Shown piece by piece: positions 1 to 12,102 of a stretch of DNA of 64,000 nucleotides. This DNA is from Hymenolepis diminuta (Eukaryota; Platyhelminthes; Cestoda; Cyclophyllidea; Hymenolepididae): the NCBI GenBank assembly GCA_900708905.1, contig CAADRB010000029.1, positions 1,148,978 through 1,212,977 on the forward strand, in the 5' to 3' direction. The translations under genes were made by a program, and so were the position numbers. The notes under the pieces are model-generated. The model worked only from the letters and a program-made list of their open reading frames with translations. It had not been told where the DNA came from and did no database searches. The stretch's first letter is position 1. Each line of letters begins with the position of its first letter.

Positions 1-1380
1 ATAACAATACTCACTTTATTTACAAACGTGTGAACATATGCGGGACTGGTAACAGTCTTTGGAATCACCACGGATGAGGGCGAATCAGTGTTCTACAAAA
101 TTTACATGTTAACAGCGCTACAGACCTCCCACACAAACAGCGGATTAGAAAAGGCATTTGATGTTTTCGGCTTTGGGTTCCTAAAATAAGAAGCATACCA
201 ACATTTAAAACTACTTATGTAAATGTTAATAAATAAAACAGATTCTAAATCAAAAATTGAAAAGTGTACGATGTGGCTTTTTTGGCGGACATTAGCGATG
301 AAATAGATGACACTTAATTGTGTTTAACGTATACTGCCTTCTTATACAACTTGAGGGTATTACATTTATAAGGCTGGCCTAATTTCTAGGTCACTTTTCA
401 TTGTTCCTGATGGAAATAAAAACCATATGGCGATCATATTGTCCCTAAAATTGGTAAAATTTTAACACTAAAATTATATGCACTGTGACTTGCATTTTAC
501 AAATTCTTCGAAAGGATAATTGGCTTATGTTTACAACGAGAGTACAAACAAATATTTGTTATTTATANNNNNNNNNNNNNNNNNNNNNNNNNNTATATAT
601 TCAATAATATTACTTCTTCCAAATGCTCCGTATAATGTATTTATTTCATAAGTTCGACCATAATGCGCAAATCGGACAATATGTGACCAAATTATTCAAT
701 AAATCTAGGTATAATCAGTCTGTAAATTGTCAAAATCGGTAACGGGAGGGACATAATAATTCATTTAAACTGCTCTAAGACATTAAAATGAAAGGATAGC
801 ATCTAGCATGTCTTATTGCGTTTCAGGAGAATACAAAATCATCCTATATTGGTGACGAATATCACCAATTTGTCAGGATCATTCAAATTTTGGTCTCTAA
901 GACTTCTTTCCTAAAATAAGAATAAATTTCTTTCCACTTCACCGGTCATTATATTCAACTTGAAAATTTTAATATTTTAATAATGATTTCCCTACTGAAT
1001 ATTGATAAGAAAGAAGAGGAGCATTTTTGGCACCTTGAGCACTTCTTCGGCCCTAGATTTTCATATATTCTATTCTCGTACATGAGAATGAAGCTTTTTC
1101 AACCAATAATCCAATTTGTCAAATTATAAATGTAAACGACATTTTACATTATTTTTCAGCTTTCACTGTAGTCGCCTTTGGTAACCCATGTTATACATAT
1201 AATAACTAACAGTCTTATTGGTAGAAACAACATTCTATTAGACGAATAGTACATTCTTGATCGTTAACAAGTCAATTGTAAACACAAATATAAATCCAGA
1301 ATTTTACTCAGAGATTGATTGGAAAATCGATTAGGAATCAGCACTGCAATATAATAGAATTGTTATTATTTACTCTTTTC
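1..1380. other. AT-rich intergenic DNA, nothing recognised
   Basis: Apart from the N run at 568-593, I see no coding pattern, RNA gene or clear repeat. Open frames are short and lack splice-consistent extensions. Confidence 0.5.
568..593. other. Assembly gap (Ns)
   Basis: A run of 26 N characters between AT-rich flanks. It interrupts no gene that I can see. Confidence 0.99.
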
Positions 1381-1381
1381 T

Positions 1382-1671
1382 GTAGGATACTGTAACCCAC
1401 TCCTAGATTCCCTAAGAAATTGCACTATTTAAAAACACAACCCGATAACACCACACGACCCGATATAAAACGACCCAAACCACAGTTTCCAAAGCAAAAT
1501 GCACGTTTTCGTGTAGATAGGTCGATTTACATTATGCACCATTTACAACCGTGGTGTAAATAAATTTGTTCGAATAAAATGGAATTAAAAGGAGCAGGAA
1601 TTGAATTATGGAAAACAAAGAATCTTACACATAAGAATTATTTTTGAGAAAATATTTTGTTCTTATGTGTA
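1382..1671 (+). repeat. Dispersed repeat family A, copy 1
   Basis: This stretch of about 290 bp is visibly homologous to 4421-4695 on the same strand and to 49,627-49,802 on the other. Landmarks shared by all three are TAGGATAC near the start, a motif CACGACCCGA/CACAACCCGA, an ACGACCCAAACCA-type motif, a block CCATTTACAACCGT, and (copies 1 and 2) the ending AAGAATCTTA. The copies differ at many positions, so they are old. I see no open frame or RNA polymerase III boxes and cannot assign a class. It could be a short non-autonomous element or part of a longer retrotransposon. Confidence 0.75.
1626..1671. repeat. Hairpin with perfect 12-bp arms at end of repeat A copy 1
   Basis: TACACATAAGAA at 1626-1637 is exactly complemented by TTCTTATGTGTA at 1660-1671 across a 22-nt loop. 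The equivalent place in copy 2 (about 4655-4695) has lost the pairing, so the hairpin belongs to this copy or has decayed elsewhere. Confidence 0.8.
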
Positions 1672-3943
1672 GAAAGAAACCTTTGAAATGGTTAGAAAAA
1701 TTAACGTATATCATTATTCGTCGTAAAAAGTGTTTCAGAACAAATGATTAGCACTCCTTTTACGCTAAAATTGATTCTGAAGAAATACTTCTAATTGCTC
1801 CTCAAAAATATCTTTTGACCAACTTTTAGTTAAATCGCTTTGGTAGAAAATCATGTTTACATTTTTGTGTTTGTATAAACAATTTTCATTAGCCCCAGTT
1901 GAAGAACATCGATTAGGCATTATTGCTCGCCTCTTTCTCGAGAACTCGCTATATGCCTGTAAATCCCAACAGGTTAGTAATGCAGACGTCCGTTTTTCGT
2001 GCTGTTTTCATATTTCTTTGCCTTTTTCTTCCTCTCGTTTATCGTTAGCGTCTTCCCACTCCTTCACTTCCTGTAACTCATTCAATTCTTAATCGTTGCT
2101 ATTCAATTAATTCCGTTTTACTTCGATTCTATCTTCTGGATCGTGAGACTTGTTGTTGACAGCTATTAATCTTAGGTCCCACGATAGTCTAATTGAACGA
2201 TAAGAGGTGGGTTGGCCTCGACAACAGCGGTGAACTCAAATTTAGGGGGACTAAATCACCACGGAAATGTGGCGCAATTATATGTGTTTTTATCTCATAA
2301 TTTTTTATTCATGGTAAAGCATGGAGAAGCATTTAGACACGTGGACCACTAAAATCAGTCAAGCTATCAAAAACGAAATCTGCCCCCAAATGGTTAGTTC
2401 ATTCAAGATTCTTTATTTTCCACCTTCCTAATTCTCACTCCTTTTAATGCCTTTTATTCTGGCATCTCTTTACATTACGTCTGTGAAATGCAGATGAAAT
2501 AAATTATCTGATATTACGTGCATGCGCCTTGTTCTGATGTCGGGGTTCGGTCTGTTTGTATTTATAACTATTGCAATTACATGAGAAATCTAAGCATCGG
2601 TTATCTGCTGGAGGAGTAGGTCATATCAAATAAGTAGAAAAACCCAATCAAATTCATGGAAAAGGCAAATTAAGGGAAAATCTGTGATTTGTCCGGTCTA
2701 TTATTGTGTAAATAGCCAACAATGTCGATTCCCGCCTAAAAAAATAAAAAATTCCCATTTCAAAGGAATTCGAAGCCGCAAAGGAATTTTTGACGAAAAG
2801 AAAAGATGCTTTTGAACTATCGACGAGATCACTGTCTCTTAGGCACAAAAAGGTCTTTCTGTATCTACTTTTCAGCTGCTTTTGGTCTTATAAAAGAAGA
2901 GGTGGTTGAAATGCTACATATCCCCAGTACATTTGATACTATGCGAATCTCTTCAGTTGATCTTTTAAAAAAGCAAAAGTACATATTTTTGAACTGAGTA
3001 AGAAAAAAAGTAGAAATCTCGGATCCCGTTGGCCAAATCCCCCAAATTATAAACTGATATCTGAGTATTCGCCTGTTCGAATAGTATAAAGTACGATACC
3101 TTTATTATTAAACAGGCATACTAATATTGGCAAGTCCTGGTCAGTCAGAGGCTGAAAATATCGTAGTACCTATTACGATCTGAATGAATTCCACTTGCAT
3201 CCATTATTTAGGGAAACAGTTGCGCATCTACTTAGGGCCTGTAATCTCAAATGTATGGTTGAACATAACGCTAAAACTAGTGATGGTTCAAATTGAATTT
3301 AACGCGAGAAGATGTGTTTGAGCGCCTACATGCCCAAGACTTTTTAGCATAAAATTCGAATTCAAGAGTTAAATCAAGCTACACGGAAAACTTACCTAGT
3401 TCTGTCTATCATAATTTGATGGAAATCACAAAGGCTAAAAATAAAAATGCATAAACAGAACGTGTCTGGTTTGGAATAGGGGCTTACTGAGAAGCAGAAT
3501 GGAATTTTTTTCGTTGCCATTGGTAGAATTGATAAAATCTCTTAATGGAATTTGTTCATCAATACCAGATTTTCGATTAAATTTCTCGGCACTCATGAAG
3601 TCTCCTTACCGTTATTAAACCACCTATCCAGGTGGCCAATCAATCTTGTTTTTTCATAAAGTGGAGATAAAACAATACTCAGGTTATAGAACTTCTATAT
3701 TCTTTCTCCCGAGTCTAAATCAAAATTTATTAATAACCTCATGTCGATATATAGTGGTTAGATAGCTTTTAATCAGGCCAGAATTCAGCTAATGACTGTT
3801 TGACACTTCTTCATAACTAATGATCCAGAAAGTAAGTCGATTTCCTAGTTATTACGTTATGAATATTATTAATCACTTTTTCTTGACTGTCCGAATTAAT
3901 TTCTGCTATAATCTTGTTGGAGTTAGATAACAACCAACGGTTT
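1672..3943. other. Intergenic DNA, no gene supported
   Basis: Short open frames occur but none has a recognisable family signature. A + strand stretch at about 2755-2851 reads as Lys/Glu-rich coding-like sequence (…EAAKEFLTKRKDAF…). It has no confident start, splice partners or homology, so I do not call it a gene. Confidence 0.4.
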
Positions 3944-4270
3944 GCAGCTAACAAATTACGACAGCAACAACAGTCACCAATTCGTAGCTGTTTGAGTAAG
4001 AGCCAACAACAATTGTGAAACAGAACACCAAGAGTTGAGTAGACCAAAATGTATCCAAAGCCACAACGAGTAACAGAGGGAGGGAGAGAGAGCAGCGTGC
4101 TGGGGAGGAGAGGAGATGAACAGGACGCGTAGGAGTCCGCCCTGACCAGTGTGTGCTGTAGTTGTCTAGAAAACAAGAGTAGCTGTATATAAGTCACTTA
4201 TGTAAGGCCACGCCAGAGCATGAGCACAGATGTGCCTTTTATGTGAAGCGAGGCGGTTATAGAAAAGAGA
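3944..4270 (+). repeat. Repeat family R1, copy 1
   Basis: About 330 bp is repeated in the same orientation at about 4876-5175. Shared blocks in the same order include CAACAACAGTC, GTAGCTGTTT / GCAGCTGTTT, CCAACAACAATTGTG / CTAACAACAATTGTG, ACCAAAATGTAT, an AGGCAGCGT-like block, GTGTGTG-like sequence and GGTTATAGAA. Repeat A copy 2 sits between the two copies. A TATATAAG motif at about 4183 could be a TATA box, but the second copy does not preserve it. Confidence 0.7.
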
Positions 4271-4420
4271 GTAGATTGATGGACGCGTTTAGACATCTCA
4301 GACAGGGGTTATGCGTCATAGGGACATAAATGAAGTCGCTCCAACTTCGTGGGCGGAAAAACTGAGGTATAAAAGGTAATTCTGGAAAATGCATAGAGTT
4401 ATCCTTCAGTCTGTTCTCCC

Positions 4421-4695
4421 CTATAGGATACCGTGACCGACTCTTAGATTGAATAAGACATTCCACTAGTTACAAACACGACCCGACAACACCACAATGC
4501 GAAACGATCCAAACCACCGTGTCAAGACAAGACACGCGTTTCTTATCGGTAGGTTGATTCATATTATCAGCCATTTACCACCGTAATGTAAATAAACTCG
4601 TACGAATAAAAAGGAATTAAAAGACGCAGGAATCAAAAGGTGGAAAATAAAGAATCTTATATATAAGAATTATTTTGGAAAAAATATTATTTTAT
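4421..4695 (+). repeat. Dispersed repeat family A, copy 2
   Basis: It aligns to copy 1 (1382-1671) throughout, starting CTATAGGATACCGTGACC and ending near AAGAATCTTATATATAAG. It lies between the two R1 copies, giving the order R1, A, R1, all on the + strand. This may be one composite element, or an insertion into a duplicated region. Confidence 0.75.
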
Positions 4696-4875
4696 TTTAT
4701 GTAAAAATTTCCAAAGCCACTTCCTCAGTTATTTTCTGTATTATTCATTCCAAGTCTCCTTCAAAGGGAAAAAGCGTGAAATTATTGAACTTGGAGGATT
4801 TTCCAAGTATTTCTTAAAATGTGTTGTGCAATATCACTTTTGTTGCAAATTTGAGCAACAACGGTTAATAACTAA

Positions 4876-5175
4876 AAGCTAACAGTATCAACAACAGTCG
4901 CCAGTTTGCAGCTGTTTAAGGGCTAACAACAATTGTGGAGTTGATTAAACCAAAATGTATTGAACTAACCGCAATGAAGGATTCAGGAGGGTAATAAAGT
5001 TGAGAAATGAAGGCAGTTAGAAGGCAGCGTTGGAGTAGTGGTATGACAAGCGTACGTCTGCTAGTGTGTGTGTGAGAATACAGAAGCAGTTAATATGGAT
5101 CACTTGGGTAAGGATGCGCATTTAGACATGGGTACAGTGTGTTTCTGACGAAACAGAATGGTTATAGAACTGGGG
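4876..5175 (+). repeat. Repeat family R1, copy 2
   Basis: Partner of the copy at 3944-4270, about 930 bp downstream in the same orientation. The two copies are diverged with small indels. R1-A-R1 has the shape of a short terminal-repeat element such as the TRIMs described from tapeworms. I cannot see a primer-binding site, polypurine tract or target duplication, so the class remains open. Confidence 0.65.
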
Positions 5176-6659
5176 AGGGGTGGCATGAACAGGCCGGACG
5201 GCTCCGAGCATCGCCGTAGAGAAGCTGATCCCTTGTAACACTCAGTCAAAGACCACTTAATTAACTTATTCCGATAATTAAAATAAACCACCGGAGGACA
5301 GGCAATGGTTATCCACAGGGGGCTTGAGGTTACACTAGGGTCAACCACTTCAGGCATCACTCTTGAGCCGAGATAATTAGGTTTCAGTGATGACAGTTGA
5401 AAATTTCAAAAACGAGTAGGGATTCATCCTTCAATTTAATTCGCCTTGATAATAAATCATTTTTGCATTTTTGAATTTACTCGTACTGTTTTCAAACGTT
5501 TCAGCTGGAGAATATTAGTTAGCGATTTGTACTCGCCTACTTCTCGGTCATTAACAAGATCAGCGGTGCAGGCGCTCGATTTTCATATTCTCCCTTATTT
5601 CTCGTTATATTCTTTTTTCCTCTTTCTCTATTTTTCGCTTTCTTTTTCACGAATTTCCATTTTCGTTACATAAAATAATTTGTCTGCTCTCAACTCTTGT
5701 CTTGCTAATTTTAAAACTGTGGTTGCCTGCTATTTGTGATAGCCCTAGCATCAGCCGTAGCTGCAACAAATTGAATAAAAAATATGGTTATCAGAACAGA
5801 AATAATGTTCTTCGTTTGATACGTATGAGTTTTTGGGTAGCCTCAATCCCCACAAGAATCTCGTATTATTTGAGATATGCACTATCTATCGCCTCGAACC
5901 GCTAAGAGATCTAACGGTATAACAAGAGCAGTTTGGAGGCAAAGTAGAATTCTTTAAACTGTGATCATTCCTGGGGCACTTGATTTTTCAATTGCTGTTC
6001 TTTCTTGCTTGTTCATGAGAATGAGTTCTTCTCATTTCTATGTTACTAGCTAACCTGATTGTCAGTTAACTCCAAATATCCATGGCTTTCTCAAAAAATG
6101 AATAGAGACTGAAATTTCTTCTACATACCTCTTCTCATTTTCTAAGTTATCTGAGCTAAACTACCTATAGTTCATCTCAATGACATTAGGCCCAGATCAT
6201 TTAAATGACAGTGGCGATTGGAATTAAGTTGGTGGCAAAAAGAGCCACACTGGAATTTTCATTAAACTACAATTTCTAAAAGATGCATATAAATTTTGCA
6301 GCAAATAGGGTTGCAGATTTTGTTTTCTATTCCTCACAATGTGTTTAGAGCAAAATTTTAAAAACTATGACCTTTCTTGGCACTGTTTATCGTATCTTTC
6401 AAGAAATATTGTCTTGTGAAATTCTAACTGTTATTTGATGAATTCAAACCATGCTCTGAGTGTCCGGAGTAAATTACTGAACAGTAAAATTCCTAGGAAA
6501 AACAGTCAAGATCTGGCAAAAGCATTGAGCAAAAATGGTCAGATGATAAACCACTCTGCCATTTTTTCGCATTGTCAATACTTAAATTCATTTATAAAAG
6601 TTTTTATTACAAACAAGTGCAACCCAGACTACCAGCCGAATCGGAACAAACAGTGCGAT
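5176..6659. other. Intergenic DNA, no gene supported
   Basis: Several open frames of 60-90 codons occur, with low-complexity or hydrophobic content and no family signature. I see no splice-consistent gene and no clear repeat. Confidence 0.4.
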
Positions 6660-6990
6660 AATCGTAACCGTCGGCCCTTCCACCATACCACCAACACCAC
6701 AATTTCCGCCAGCAAAACTTCTACTAACACCACCGGCACCACTAGCAAAACAACCAACGCTGCATATACATCTGCCAGTATAAAATTCATAACCACCACT
6801 GCCACCACCTTCACCAGAGCACCCCCAAAACCAAAAGCGCCATTACAATTTCCACCATCTTCACCAATGCAACCTCCATAGACATCAGCACCACTAGCGC
6901 CATAGCCAATAACCATAACCATCCGTGTGATCAAAGACACCACAAAACCAGTACATGCAGTGGTGCCAGGGCAACCATCAGAACCACCAG
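6660..6990. repeat. Degenerate ACC/GGT trinucleotide-rich low-complexity tract
   Basis: The + strand is dominated by ACCACC, CACCACTAGC and similar units, so translations look Thr/Pro-rich on + and Gly/Cys/Val-rich on -. On the minus strand two adjacent frames give Gly-Gly-Asn-Cys and Gly-Gly-Tyr motifs joined by an apparent frame change near 6830. The open frames over this tract (148 codons +, 104 codons -) follow from the base composition. It may be an expanded simple repeat, or less likely the remnant of a Gly-rich secreted-protein gene on the minus strand. Confidence 0.6.
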
Positions 6991-7684
6991 CGTTTAATTG
7001 TCGATAGAAAAGTGTATTTGATGCTTTCGATTCTGCAGTTCTATAACGAACGTCATATCATAATTTCAGAATAGTCATGTAACACATTTAGAAAAATATG
7101 CAGATTTAAAATAAATATTGGAAAACATGTGCTACAACTTCCGGAACAGACATTATTGATGAAATCGATGTTGATTTACTGCGCTTAGAGTTTCTTAAAT
7201 TTTCATAGCTTTTTCTCGATAATATGTTTATATTGCTAACTTGATTTCTAGATCATTTTATTTGTTTACGTTTTGAAATATAAATAACCTTTTCTTTGTT
7301 ATTTAGAGTTAAAAAGTTGCAATTTACCTTAAGAGGTTTTACCTTATAATCTAATTATCGGTTCGATTAAATTTGATTCTAGCTTCCTTCATCTGTACAT
7401 GCTTATTTCATACATTTATGATTAATAAAATATATCTAGAAAAATCTACAGGGTCGTCTCATCAGTATTCCGTCCGATTATACTTTGATTTCCCCTGTTT
7501 CATACTGCTGCACTTTATTTAAGAATCAGTGTAAGTGGGTTAAGAGGAAGTTGGTATCTCGTGAATATTTCCCCTTATAGTTCTAAGTAAATTTGGTGTG
7601 GAATTTGATTATCTCAATGCAATGGGAGAAATTAGTAAAATGATCAGGTGAAAGCACTCCATGGCTATGGAATTGAACGGAATG

Positions 7685-7866
7685 TAATAATAACGTTATG
7701 CGAACCTGGCCACATCGATCGAACAGATGGAATAAGACACTCATGTCGCTAGATCAATATGGAGGTGACTGGAAAGCCATTTGCACATTTTATATACAAA
7801 ACATTCCTTCGTTAGACGTCAGTTATGTCTCGTCATCGATGTTTCGGCGTGATGATTAACATCAGT
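7685..7866 (+). repeat. Dispersed repeat family B, partial copy
   Basis: Homologous to the reverse complement of the copies at 47,411-47,740 and 50,073-50,387. The clearest blocks are TAATAACGTTATG at the start, TTTATATACAAAACATT, CGTTAGACGTCAGT and TCGGCGTGATGATTAACATC. The similarity stops where the other copies continue with GTTTAGGTATCTATG, so this copy is truncated. Confidence 0.75.
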
Positions 7867-8103
7867 ATAATACTACAGTTCGATTAATAAAATAATAAAA
7901 TATCTTAGGCCTAGTCTGAATCAACTGTAATCTGATGACACCTAGTGGGCGGATATATCATAGCGTCAGAATTGGATCTCTCAGCAGTACTACAATATAG
8001 GAATTTAACTCTAAAAAAGTGGACAAGTGAGCATTTACAAAGAAAATTTATGAATTATTCAAAATTATAAAGGAAACGTTAATTGAAGTACAACGGCTAG
8101 TGA

Positions 8104-9136
8104 GACACTTTTGCCAAGATTTTGAATATTGGAGACCTCGCATTCTGCCACCGAGGTATTTTCGTCGAAATTTCCTACAAATGTCCTAAAAATAAATAAA
8201 TAAATAGTTTCAAGCCCTTAATTTAGGCATCAGATAAGAATGCAATACTTGTTATTTAACCTAAAGCTTAAACACTTATAGACTAAAATTTATAAGGTTA
8301 TTTAATCTCATTAATGCTTCAGTTTACTCAACAGAATAAACGTGCCAACAAACTTACCGACTGAACACGAAATGTCACAAAAGATCTTGAAGATTCCTGG
8401 AGCCCTTTTGCCGAAAGCATTGAATGAGAACGTGCAGTTACAATACAATACCTACAATATAATTTAAAAGGAATATTTGGGTAATATTAAGAGTAATAGG
8501 CACATTAATAAAGCCAACCAGCCTATTTAATTCATGCTGGATGCATTTGGTTGTGAACTGAGTTGCACTTTATTTGTAATGCTGAGCATCAATGGCCACA
8601 ATCACACATTACAATGACCATCAGTGGTACTGAAATGATAAATTAAGTAGCATAAACAAACCTCTCCTAAGCACACGGAGTTAAGTCATTGCGAACTTAC
8701 CGGCTATTATTAGCATCTTTAAACTCGTCGAATCCTCCACTCCAATGAAATGTCCTATAGTCCTTGTAGTACTAGAAGAGCATTTCAGTAAGAAGGTCTG
8801 AACAAATATAGGAGAGAATCTCTCCTTGGACACAACCTCCACAAAGAATCTGATCACCCAGGAAGAAGTCTGCTAAATCCATCTGAAATTCACATTAAAT
8901 CTAGAGACTAAGATAATGAAAGATGTTAGCAGCAGTGTGAAAATGTTTGCCAATCGTACATGAATAGCGTCCGGATGAACATCTTCAACCAGGCATGTGG
9001 ATTGAATTGAATTTAACTTCGCTGGAAGGAAAGGAAGGATTTTTGTGGCGTTGACGAGAATGTTATTACCCCATCGTTGGAGAAGTCATCAGAGAGAACG
9101 CAGTAAATGTAGGGAAAATGAGAATTTTCTGGACAG
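8104..9136 (-). pseudogene. Run of exon-like segments, unidentified and possibly decayed gene
   Basis: Read on the minus strand, several stretches are bounded by splice-like sites. Segment 9136 down to about 9073 follows a TGTTTCAG acceptor and begins CPENSHFPYIYC. An apparent 48-bp intron follows, with donor GTAATA and a TTCCTTTCCTTCCAG acceptor. Segment 8701-8882 follows AATTTCAG and ends at GTAAGT. Segment 8358-8451 ends at GTAAGT and contains NCTFSFNAFGKRAPG. A last segment from 8185 follows ATTTTTAG and contains NFDENTSVAEC. These read like extracellular Cys-containing protein, but the phases of successive pieces do not agree and one frame carries a stop. I do not recognise the family. 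It may be a decayed gene, wrongly chosen splice sites or chance. Confidence 0.25.
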
Positions 9137-9139
9137 CTG

Positions 9140-12100
9140 AAACACCACGATTTTTGAAAATAAACAGAAAATAGTTAAATCATTAAATTCTAATAAAACC
9201 TGGAGAATAATTTCAAGAATCTAAAAGATATTAATCTCTGTGTAAAAGTATAGAAGGTAGCCTAAATAAACATTTTTTAAAAAATCTTAACACATGAGAC
9301 AGGATTAACATCTAACATAAAGCGCAAAGGATGAAAGATAGGTAGAAACATTTTTCCAATATATTAAGAAATTAAGTTGTCTTTAAATTGTGTAAAGCAT
9401 GGGAACTATACTTCGCCATTCAATTAATCAAACTCGAAAATATTGTGTGAAGCTTCTGAAGAAAACTGCTTTGGTAATCATAAGAACTAGATTTCAGATA
9501 TTTGATTAGACTCGTTCAGTAAAGTTTATTCGAATGAAGCCAACTGTCATGAATATAATGACTCATTATACGGCTTTTTCTAACCGTGTCATATATTTAG
9601 ATCACGACGTATGTAAATATGAAAAATAAAAGGTATCCTATTAATTGCTCATTCGTCCCTTATCTTGCTCTCTTGATCAAGATTGCATTAGCGAAAACAT
9701 GAGAATAACTTTGGTACACGGCCAATGCAATCTAGCACATGCAGGACCTTGCAAAGCCCTTAAGGAAAGAGGGCACCGTTTATGAAACTTTTAATCCAGA
9801 CATGGAAGTCAAACACCAAATATCTGATATTTTTATATAATCAATAACAACATAGCGTAGAGTGCTTAAAGTTGAAGACTTTAAGAAGTCCTCCTTTTTA
9901 GAAATTAAACAGTTATATGTGTCAAGAAATTCTAATGTAAAAAATATAAATGAAAGTGATTTATGGACGAAAATTGCTGGACAGCAGCAAAGGAAAATTT
10001 TAAAATAATAATCTTATCGCGTGCTTACAAGATACACATTATTGGTGAAACCGTACTGTGCAATTTGAGACCTTAAAACATTAATAGAAACACAAATGTA
10101 AACTGCAGCAAAGAATACGAATAGCATCGACTCAACATGTAAATTGAAATGCAATTGCGATCATGAACGTGTCGCTGAATGAAAAAAATTACTCCTTGGG
10201 TAAAAAACGGCCGAAATTTATATAAGGAAAATTGATATATTCGGACTTCCTTGTTCGGAATTACGAAGAGGGAAATCGAGCAGAAGGCATTAGCAAGTAG
10301 ACAAGAACTTTGAAGTTGACTCAGAGTAAAGCCACCTTCCTCACCACTGCGAAGTAAAGTTATCGACTGTTAGGCAAAAGGCAAAAATTAAGACAAAACC
10401 GCAATAAAATTTAGGAATATTTACAGGGAAAACAAAAAACTTACTCTGGCTATTAATTTCGAAAGTTTTACAGACAAATACGCGATCTCGGGAAGCAGTC
10501 GCAGGAAAGTTGGTTGAATTTGCAGAGCTATTTAAGTGTTCTAAATTCCAAATTTTGAAATATCAGTTGTTGTAAAAATTAAAAACTTGCTAAAGAGAGG
10601 AAGCTAACCGTGGAATCATTGACTGACTTTATGGAAGAACTCGGAGCTTCCTTAATAATTCTCAAAGTGAGAGTAGACCTTCTTGAAAAGCGTGGATAAC
10701 CTTTAACAGTGAAAAACGGAATGTGCCTTCTTCTGAAATATTATGAGATAAACATGAACAATGGAGATTATATAATGCATCCGCAAATGATAGTGAAGAA
10801 GCACGCTTTCGAGAACTATTTATCGATTAAAGGGATCAACCTTATTCAAGATTAGCGTCAGGTGAAATTAATTAGACATTGAAAAATAGAAATTGTGCGT
10901 AAGAGGAGACACTTGGGATATCATTGAATAAGAAAAATTTGATTTGGGTTCTAGCAGTACAATGGAGAATTATATAGGGTTAATACGATTTAGCCAATGA
11001 AATATACACACAAACTCACACTATTTTTTTGCAGATTCAACTGACGAGTCTGAAATCCACTTCCACTGCTAGACATAATTTATTAAAAATACGCCACATT
11101 CGTATTTTGCAAACACTACTTCTAGGTCATGACTTTTTTAATACTCCCACATAATAAATACCTGTTATAACAGTACATATAAAAAGATTTAATTCCATTT
11201 TATTAAATATCAATTTATTTAATAAGTTTCGCATTAAATTACTGAAGATCAATTAAGGTGGTGTTTACAAATTGTAGCTGGATAGAAGTGCTTCGAAGTA
11301 TTCTTATGGGGAAACCACATTCTCTCTTCACTTATTGACCATAATCGTTCGGTCCTATTGATGAAGTCTTGTCAGTGTCATGACTTCCGACGTGCATATC
11401 TGCAGACTGTTACTAACACCAATGTAAATCGCTGATCTTACTATTTCCACATTATCCAATCCGAATAATAGGGAAGACAAGAGATTTGATAAGTACCTCG
11501 TATTAACGTTCATTCAATCAGTCCACTAATGGCCAACATGGAAATTTAACCATTCAGGTATGCCAGTTACAAGATGTAAGAAGTGCAACAGATAGCTATA
11601 AGTATTTTCTCGCTTAAATGCACACAAATATAAGTAATAATAACATTTTAAATTCGCTATTTAAGGGAGTTATTTTTATTTTTTTCCACATCAATTAATT
11701 AAACAAAATTTCTAGTTCAGAAACCAAAACTTCAGTGAAGAAATTAAAAATTATTCTTGATCAGAAATTAGTATGCAGTTATATTAATTCATATATTATT
11801 TACGTGTCTGGAATCTAAGAATCACTTCCAAACATTCGCCGACATATGTGCCAATATTGAAGCTATACTACGTTAAATGAACCATTTTTAAGTGGAGCAG
11901 TTTGCAGCCTTTTAATGAGTATATGTACGGTCGTGTTATTTGAACCAATAGTTCACCTTCTGGCTAGTTTTAAGTACAAGGTAGCGGAATTCTAGCTTGT
12001 TCGCACTTTGGGTCTATTTATTTTAATGGTTATCGATTTTTAGGTTGAATTGACTTGGATTTGGATTCATAATCATCAAATTTTAATCTGAGATCCTCTT
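9140..12100. other. AT-rich intergenic DNA, nothing recognised
   Basis: No open frame of useful length, no clear repeat family and no RNA gene seen on either strand. Confidence 0.5.
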
Positions 12101-12102
12101 TC

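Noticed and set aside
2755..2851. Exon reading EAAKEFLTKRKDAF… on the + strand
   Set aside because: It looks coding-like, but the borders are weak, there are no neighbouring exons in phase and no family is recognised.
6435..6943. Long open frames on both strands (148 codons +, 104 codons -)
   Set aside because: They overlap the ACC/GGT-rich tract and owe their length to stop-poor composition. The translations are Thr/Pro or Gly/Val low-complexity with no domain.
10300..10380. Possible minus-strand exon after a TTCGCAG acceptor
   Set aside because: The frame closes within a few codons and there are no partner exons.
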